Positions 58,694-64,000 of a DNA stretch of 64,000 bases are shown piece after piece (positions within the stretch are counted from its first letter, which is position 1; each line of letters opens with the position of its first letter). The position numbers were made by a program, and so were the translations under genes. This DNA is from an uncultured Phycisphaerales bacterium. Lineage in GTDB: Bacteria > Planctomycetota > Phycisphaerae > Phycisphaerales > UBA1924. Under the pieces are notes generated by a model. It was not told where the DNA came from. It ran no database searches and was given only the letters and a program-made list of their open reading frames with translations. The DNA is taken from the NCBI GenBank assembly GCA_937871915.1, contig CALMPG010000187.1, positions 17,203 to 81,202 of the forward strand. Reading direction: 5' to 3'.

Positions 58694-61600
58694 ATGGAGG
58701 CGAGCGCGGCCGAGGTCGGCCCGCGGGCCTCCGGGCCCCTCGCGAGCGCTTGCCAACCCATGGGAACCGATCCAGCAACATCCACGGTGGCCGCGCCGAC
58801 AGCCCCTCCCATCGAGGGCGGCTTCGTCCACCTCCACCTCCACAGCGAGTTCTCCCTCCTCGACGGCGGCAACCGCGTGGACAAACTCGTCAAGCGCGTC
58901 AAAGAACTCGGCATGAACGCCGTCGCCGTCACCGACCACGGCAACCTCTTCGGCGCCGCCACCTTCTACCTCACCTGCAAAGACCACGGCGTCCTCCCCA
59001 TCCTCGGCGTCGAGGCCTACGTCACGCCCCCCGGCCGCCCGCGCACCGACCGCACCTTCACCGGCGTCAGCGACGGCGGATACCACCTCGTCCTCCTGGC
59101 CGAGAACGATGCCGGCTGGAACAACCTTCTCGTGCTCTGCAGCGAGGCCTACCTCACCGGCTTCTACTTCAAGCCCCGCATCGACCGCGAACTCCTCGAG
59201 AAACACTCCGGGGGCCTCATCGCCATCAACGGCCATCTCGGCAGCGAGATCGGCGACCACCTCCTCGCCTTCGAGCGCACCGAGGACAAGAAGCACTGGG
59301 AAAAGGCCGTCGAGAGCGCCACCTGGCACGCCCGGGTCTTCGGCAACGGCCGCTTCTTCATCGAGCTCCAGCACCACGTCGCCGACCAGAACTCGATCAA
59401 CAAGCACCTGATCCGTCTGGCGACGGAACTCAACCTCCCCCTCGTCTGCGACAACGACTCCCACTTCCTCAAGGCCGAGGACCACGACGCCCACGACACG
59501 CTCATCTGCATCTCGATGGGCAAGGTCAAGAACGACCCGGACCGCCTCCGCTATCCCGAGGACATCTACGTCAAGAGCCCCGACGAGATGCGCAGCCTCT
59601 TCGAGCGCGAGTACGGCGATATCGGCCGCCTCGCCTGCGACAACACCGTGAAGATCGCCGAGCGCTGCGCCGGCAAGGTCAAGATTCCCCTCGGCGTCAG
59701 CCACGCGCCCATGGTGCGCGTCAAACTCCCCGACAAGAAGTCCCTCCCCGCCCCCGCCGACCCCCGGTTCGCCGGCGACCTCACCGCCTGGTACACCGCC
59801 TACTGCGCCGCCTTCGAGATCGTTCCCTTCTCCGTCCCCAAGGACGCCGACAAAGCCGAGTGCGACCGCCTCCTCGCCGCGGCCAAGAAGGACTGCGACA
59901 CCGCCCTCACCATGCTCTCCGAGGCCGGCTTCATGTGGCGCTACGGCATCGCCCCGGGTGGTCCGGCTCTCCGACCCCGACGAGACGCCGCCGAGGCCTC
60001 CGGCTCGGAGAGCCGAACCACCCCCCACGAAAAGACCGCCCGCCTCCAGCGCGAGCTCAAGATCCTCGCCGACAAAAACATCAGCGCCTACTTCCTGATT
60101 GTCTGGGACTTTGTCAGTTGGGGCCGCCAGCGCGGCATCCCCGCCATCGCCCGTGGCTCCGGCGTCGGCACCATGGTCGGCTACGTCCTCGGCCTCTCCA
60201 ACGCCTGCCCAGTGAAGTACGGCCTCCTCTTCGAGCGCTTCACCGACCCGGACCGTTCCGAATACCCCGACATCGATATCGACCTCTGCCAGGACGGCCG
60301 CGCCGAGGTCATCAACTACGTCCGCCAGAAGTACGGCCATGTCGCCCAGATCATCACCTTCGGAACCCTCAAGGCCCGCGCCGCCGTCCGCGACGTCGCC
60401 CGCGTGATGGAGATCCCCCTCGCCGAGGCCGACAAGCTCGCCAAGCTCATCCCCGAACAACTCGGCATGACCCTCGAGCAGGCCCTCATCGACGAGCCCG
60501 AACTCCAGAAACTCTACGACTCCGACCCGCGCATCACCAAGCTCATCGACAACGCCAAGACCATCGAGGGCCAGGCCCGCCACGCCAGCGTCCACGCCGC
60601 CGGCGTCATCGTCGCCACCCGCCCCCTCCAGGAGATCGTCCCGCTCTACAAGCAGTCCAGCGCGCCCGAGCACGAGATCGTCACCCAGTGGGACGGCCCG
60701 ACGTGCGAAAAGGTCGGCCTGCTCAAGATGGACTTCCTCGGCCTGCGCACCCTCAGCGTCGTCGAACGCGCCAAGAAACTCATCCGCGACACACTCTCAG
60801 AAGAAGAAATCTGGAAAGCCGTCGGTCGCGGCGAGGAGTTCCCCAATAAGGCCCATGGGTCCCATGCGACCCATACGTCCCATCCGTTGGATCTCGACCG
60901 CCTCACCTTCGCCGACCCGCGCGTCTTCACCCTCTTCCAGCGAGCCGACACCACCGGCGTCTTCCAGTTCGAGTCCGGCGGCATGCGCCGGCTCCTCATC
61001 GAGATGAAGCCCGACCGCCTCGAAGACCTCATCGCCGCCAACGCCCTCTTCCGCCCCGGCCCGATGGACCTCATCCCCGACTACAACCGCCGCAAGCACG
61101 GCACCGCCGAGGTCCCCCGCGTCCACGACATCGTCGACCGCTACACCGCCGAGACCTACGGCGTCATGGTCTACCAGGAACAGGTCATGCAGATCGTGCA
61201 CGGCCTCGGCGGCATCAAGCTCCGCGACGCCTACTCGCTCATCAAGAACATCTCCAAGAAAAAGCACGACAAGATCGACAAGGAGCGCCCCAAGTTCGTC
61301 GAGGGCGCGCAGAAGCAGGGCCTGAGCAAGCAGGCCGCCGACGAGCTCTTCGAGCTCATCCTGAAGTTCGCCGGCTACGGCTTCAACAAGTCCCACTCCA
61401 CCGGCTATGCCATCGTCGCCTACCAGACGGCCTACCTCAAGACCTACTTCCCCAACCAGTACATGGCCGCGTTCCTCACCTACGAGAGCGGCGCCCAGAA
61501 AGTCAGCGACTGGATCCAGTACGTCGAGGACTGCAAGAAGGTCCGCTTCACCAATGGCAAGGTCGGCGTCGAGGTCCGCCCCCCCGATATCAACCTCTCC

Positions 61601-62980
61601 CAGGCCGACTTCAGCGTCGTCTTCGAGCCCGGCGAGCCCCGCACCGCCGTCCACGGCCACGTCCGCTTCGGCGTCGGCGCCATCAAGGGCGTCGGCGAAA
61701 AGGCCATCGACGCCATCGTCGCCGAGCGCGACCGCGGCGTCGTCGCGGTCGATCCCAACGCAAGCGTCCCCGCCGCGCCCGCCCGCATCGTCGAGCCCAA
61801 GCCCTTCTCCTCCCTCCACGACTTCTGCGAGCGCGTCATGTCGCGGGGCGCAACTTCCGGCGGCTCGGGCGGCGCGATCCTCAACAAGGGCACCGTCGAG
61901 GCCCTCATCAAGTGCGGCGCCATGGACGCCCTCCACGGCCGCGAGAACCGCGCCGCCATGGTCGCCAGCGTCGAATCCGCGATGAGCGCGGCCCAAAAGG
62001 TCGCCGCCGACAAGGCCGCCGGCCAGGGCGGCCTCTTCCTCGGCGGCGCACCCGCCACCGCCGAAAGCAAAGCCGCCGCCCCCAGCGGCCTCGTCAAGGT
62101 CACCCCGTGGACCGAGGGCGAGACCCTCCAGCAGGAAAAAGAAGCCCTCGGCTTCTACGTCTCCAGCCACCCGCTCACGCGCTGGAAGCAGTGGGCCGGC
62201 GTCTTCGCGACCTTCACCACCGAGACCGCCCGGGCCGCGCCCCACGACCAGCGCGCCGTCGTCGCCGGCCTCGTGCAGGCCATCCGCCCCATTATCGTCA
62301 AGAACGGCCGCAGCGCGGGCCAGAAGATGGCCATCGTCACCGTCGAGGACGAGGTCGGCACCATCGAGACGGTCCTCTTCGCCGATTGCTTCTCCCAGTT
62401 CGCGCACCTGCTCCAGCAGGACGCCGTCGTCTTCATGCTCGGCCGCGTCGATCGCTCCCGCGCCGGCATGGTCATCAACAAGAAGGGCGCGGCCAACAAC
62501 GGCGGTGGGGGGGGGGATGACGAAGAGGGCGGCGCCGCCGCCGGCGGCGCGAGCGGCAACGAGAACGTCCAAATCGTCATCGACCGCGTCGTCCCCATCG
62601 ACGGCGTTCCCCTCATGCCCGGCCGCATGTGGCTGCGCGTCGACACCGACCGCCTCAACGGCAGCGGCGAGAGCGCCCTCCGCAGCGTGGCCGAAGTCCT
62701 CCGCAACGGCGCCCCCGCGACCAGCGCCGGCCCGGCCAACGTCGAGGTGAAGGCCACCGCCGAGAAAACCCAGAAGTTCCCCGTCGACATCGTCGTCGAC
62801 ACCCCCGACGCCCGCGTCCGCCTCGAAGTCCCCTCCACCATCCGCGTCCAGCCCACGGTCCCCCTCATCGGCGAACTCACCAAACTCCTCGGCGACGGCT
62901 GCATCCGCGTCGTCGGCGGCGTCGCGGTCGAAGTCCCCGGCGCTCGCCCGCGCTGGAACGGACACAAAAAGGCGGGCTGA
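58694..62980 (+). CDS. dnaE: DNA polymerase III alpha subunit
   Basis: Replicative C-family polymerase, about 1428 residues from this start. Domain order: PHP domain (FVHLHLHSEFSLLDGGNR near 45), palm with the catalytic aspartates in YPDIDIDLCQDGR near 524, thumb and fingers (FQFESGGMRRLLIEM, GYGFNKSHSTGYA near 900), helix-hairpin-helix part, and an OB-fold near 1180-1260 (AIVTVEDEVGTIETVLFAD). In-frame starts exist at GTG 58637, ATG 58694 and ATG 58760; none has a strong Shine-Dalgarno, so the start is uncertain. It holds two oddities: a 9-bp tandem repeat at about residues 719-731, and a poly-G/acidic linker near 1271-1290. Confidence 0.95.
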   Translation: MEASAAEVGPRASGPLASACQPMGTDPATSTVAAPTAPPIEGGFVHLHLHSEFSLLDGGNRVDKLVKRVKELGMNAVAVTDHGNLFGAATFYLTCKDHGVLPILGVEAYVTPPGRPRTDRTFTGVSDGGYHLVLLAENDAGWNNLLVLCSEAYLTGFYFKPRIDRELLEKHSGGLIAINGHLGSEIGDHLLAFERTEDKKHWEKAVESATWHARVFGNGRFFIELQHHVADQNSINKHLIRLATELNLPLVCDNDSHFLKAEDHDAHDTLICISMGKVKNDPDRLRYPEDIYVKSPDEMRSLFEREYGDIGRLACDNTVKIAERCAGKVKIPLGVSHAPMVRVKLPDKKSLPAPADPRFAGDLTAWYTAYCAAFEIVPFSVPKDADKAECDRLLAAAKKDCDTALTMLSEAGFMWRYGIAPGGPALRPRRDAAEASGSESRTTPHEKTARLQRELKILADKNISAYFLIVWDFVSWGRQRGIPAIARGSGVGTMVGYVLGLSNACPVKYGLLFERFTDPDRSEYPDIDIDLCQDGRAEVINYVRQKYGHVAQIITFGTLKARAAVRDVARVMEIPLAEADKLAKLIPEQLGMTLEQALIDEPELQKLYDSDPRITKLIDNAKTIEGQARHASVHAAGVIVATRPLQEIVPLYKQSSAPEHEIVTQWDGPTCEKVGLLKMDFLGLRTLSVVERAKKLIRDTLSEEEIWKAVGRGEEFPNKAHGSHATHTSHPLDLDRLTFADPRVFTLFQRADTTGVFQFESGGMRRLLIEMKPDRLEDLIAANALFRPGPMDLIPDYNRRKHGTAEVPRVHDIVDRYTAETYGVMVYQEQVMQIVHGLGGIKLRDAYSLIKNISKKKHDKIDKERPKFVEGAQKQGLSKQAADELFELILKFAGYGFNKSHSTGYAIVAYQTAYLKTYFPNQYMAAFLTYESGAQKVSDWIQYVEDCKKVRFTNGKVGVEVRPPDINLSQADFSVVFEPGEPRTAVHGHVRFGVGAIKGVGEKAIDAIVAERDRGVVAVDPNASVPAAPARIVEPKPFSSLHDFCERVMSRGATSGGSGGAILNKGTVEALIKCGAMDALHGRENRAAMVASVESAMSAAQKVAADKAAGQGGLFLGGAPATAESKAAAPSGLVKVTPWTEGETLQQEKEALGFYVSSHPLTRWKQWAGVFATFTTETARAAPHDQRAVVAGLVQAIRPIIVKNGRSAGQKMAIVTVEDEVGTIETVLFADCFSQFAHLLQQDAVVFMLGRVDRSRAGMVINKKGAANNGGGGGDDEEGGAAAGGASGNENVQIVIDRVVPIDGVPLMPGRMWLRVDTDRLNGSGESALRSVAEVLRNGAPATSAGPANVEVKATAEKTQKFPVDIVVDTPDARVRLEVPSTIRVQPTVPLIGELTKLLGDGCIRVVGGVAVEVPGARPRWNGHKKAG
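60852..60887 (+). repeat. four tandem 9-bp repeats inside dnaE
   Basis: Units CCCATGGGT, CCCATGCGA, CCCATACGT and CCCATCCGT lie end to end. Nine bases are three codons, so the frame is kept and codes for H-x-x repeats (AHGSHATHTSHP) between conserved polymerase segments. The sequence is unlike the flanking codons. See findings. Confidence 0.8.
62507..62516 (+). repeat. run of 10 G in the dnaE coding frame
   Basis: A 10-base G homopolymer in a Gly/Asp/Glu linker near residue 1272. The frame continues correctly on both sides, so the base count shown is in register. Slippage here would truncate the C-terminal 155 residues. Confidence 0.75.
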
Positions 62981-63022
62981 GTTCCCGTCGACTGCGCAAT
63001 TCAAGCGAACCATCGCTGTGGT

Positions 63023-64000
63023 TCAGTCCCTGAGGCGATATCTCGCGGGCGTACCATCGGCGAGTTGGCCTTGGTGTTGTATGAGAAGACCAGTCTCGCC
63101 AGCCAGCAGAGCCATGGCAACTCGCAGCTTGTCGTAGCGAAACCCATCACGCCATGGCAAGGCGGCAAACGAGTCGGCGGTCGACCCGCTCGCGCCGGCG
63201 CGACTCAAGATGTCGAGGATCGCAGCGCGAATGTTGACCGGACGTTGTCGCGGCGCCCGGCGAGCATGAAGATCGGTCCAATGGACATCCTCTTGAGACT
63301 CGGCTGTTACCCCACTTGGTGTTTTGCGCGAGACGCGCGCGTTCGCGGGGGAGGTCATGGCCGGACGGAGTGTTACGTCGAGTTCTGAGAGGATTCGGCG
63401 CCAGCCCGCTTGGGCCATCAACGCAGTGGCTGGTATGCGTGCAGGATGATTCAGCGCGAAGAGCGATAGTTGCTTGCCGGACACTGCGACGTCAAGCGGC
63501 AAGCCGGAAGTGTGGCGACGTTTCCACTGCGCAAACCCCTCGGGGCACCCAGCCGATCGTGTCACAGCAACCCATGCCTCCCGCCCAAGTACTGCCACCA
63601 CTTGAACGTTTTGCATGTTGTCGACAGTCCAGCGAAAAAGGTCATCCACAAAGGCTTTGATCGCGGGTGTACTTGGGAGGTCACCGCTCTCGCGATCGTC
63701 ATTGCGAAGCAGCGGCCCAAGAAACGAAGCATAAAGCTTGCCTCCGGGCACCATGTCGAGCAACGGCCGCAAGTTTCGATTCGTCGGTCGGGACGGGTCG
63801 GTGACCCATGGCCAACCACGGCCCCCCTGCGCTAGAGAACGGAAGATGCGTGAACTCCCCGCGTCCTTGGCCATGAACAGTACTCTGGCATTCCAATCGC
63901 CATGCCAATCCTCGGTGCCGTACTGACCTGGCCTGAGAATCCCGAGCCAGTCCGGATGAGAGTTTTTCGGGTACAAGGTACCCAGGAGACTCTCGATGAA
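63023..64000 (-). CDS. uracil-DNA-glycosylase-like protein, partial (5' end outside window)
   Basis: At least 325 residues; the frame stays open to the window edge (FIESLLGTLYPKNSH...), so the true start lies beyond 64000. The N-terminal two-thirds resembles the UDG superfamily: ARVLFMAKDAGSSRIF (motif 1 region), LYASFLGPLLR, VVAVLGREAWVAV and SLFALNHPAR with the His-Pro of the final motif. The catalytic Asp/Asn is unclear. The C-terminal 80 residues (IRAAILDILSRAGASGSTADSFAALPW...) look like a small winged helix, possibly a DNA- or partner-binding unit. GC is visibly lower than the rest of the window, suggesting acquisition. Function by fold only. Confidence 0.6.
   Translation of the reverse strand, partial: FIESLLGTLYPKNSHPDWLGILRPGQYGTEDWHGDWNARVLFMAKDAGSSRIFRSLAQGGRGWPWVTDPSRPTNRNLRPLLDMVPGGKLYASFLGPLLRNDDRESGDLPSTPAIKAFVDDLFRWTVDNMQNVQVVAVLGREAWVAVTRSAGCPEGFAQWKRRHTSGLPLDVAVSGKQLSLFALNHPARIPATALMAQAGWRRILSELDVTLRPAMTSPANARVSRKTPSGVTAESQEDVHWTDLHARRAPRQRPVNIRAAILDILSRAGASGSTADSFAALPWRDGFRYDKLRVAMALLAGETGLLIQHQGQLADGTPARYRLRD

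Noticed and set aside
60797..63013. 738-codon minus-strand frame antisense to dnaE
   Set aside because: Ala/Gly/Asp/Val-rich mirror frame without domains; dnaE is certain on the other strand.

Overview
The window reads as chromosomal DNA of a high-GC bacterium of the phylum Planctomycetota, most likely class Phycisphaerae. The strongest evidence is four secreted proteins that end in a paired, dockerin-like segment closing on Gly-Cys (the 'GC-type dockerin' ending common in Phycisphaerales), two exported proteins ending in a PAPGAA / hydrophobic / Arg sorting tail, and small membrane proteins carrying a CPxC-GL-CPEC zinc ribbon. I see no rRNA, tRNA, CRISPR array, insertion sequence or prophage. 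This assignment rests on protein signatures only; no 16S gene is present.

Layout. 0.2-2.8 kb: clpC. 3.3-7 kb: secreted subtilase with dockerin tail and two tandem C-terminally anchored exported proteins. 7-10.3 kb: probable lipoprotein, holA, small acidic Rossmann-like protein. 10.3-16.4 kb: a six-gene minus-strand cluster made of an OmpR-type two-component pair, two DUF347 membrane proteins, an MFS transporter and a PepSY-like secreted protein. 16.5-20.8 kb: MATE transporter, zinc-ribbon membrane protein, serine acetyltransferase, lipoprotein, HTH protein. 21-25 kb: parB, a Nudix hydrolase, a parS-like site, a soluble histidine kinase, a LOG-family protein. 25.4-31.8 kb: HEAT-repeat membrane protein, a short uvrC, a secreted SGNH hydrolase, class II DAHP synthase, a tiny basic protein with no acidic residues. 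31.9-37.3 kb: glycosyltransferase, coaD, degenerate metallo-beta-lactamase-fold protein, sucD, a MarR regulator and a pirin sharing one operator type. 37.3-43.5 kb: methyltransferase, FHA-GAF histidine kinase, a TPR protein fused to two RNA polymerase alpha C-terminal domains, BFD-like ferredoxin, DJ-1 protein, group II amino-acid decarboxylase. 43.7-47.2 kb: fused FbpB-type ABC permease, inactive M16-family protein, small hypothetical. 47.3-51.3 kb: two secreted dockerin-tailed proteins, one a matrixin-like metalloprotease. 51.5-58.3 kb: EEP-family protein, ggt, a decayed metallophosphatase pseudogene, motA-motB, class IV aminotransferase, small membrane protein. 58.3-64 kb: a structured possible ncRNA, dnaE, and a partial, lower-GC uracil-DNA-glycosylase-like gene running off the edge.

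The region is mostly housekeeping plus lineage-specific surface and signalling genes, not a mobile island. Points most worth following: the TPR/double alpha-CTD protein, the MarR-pirin shared operator, the parS-like site close to parB, the DUF347/two-component cluster, the in-frame 9-bp repeat inside dnaE, and several enzymes that have lost expected catalytic or DNA-binding parts (M16, MBL-fold, UvrC). Most long open frames antisense to genes here are mirror frames produced by the GC-rich third codon position.
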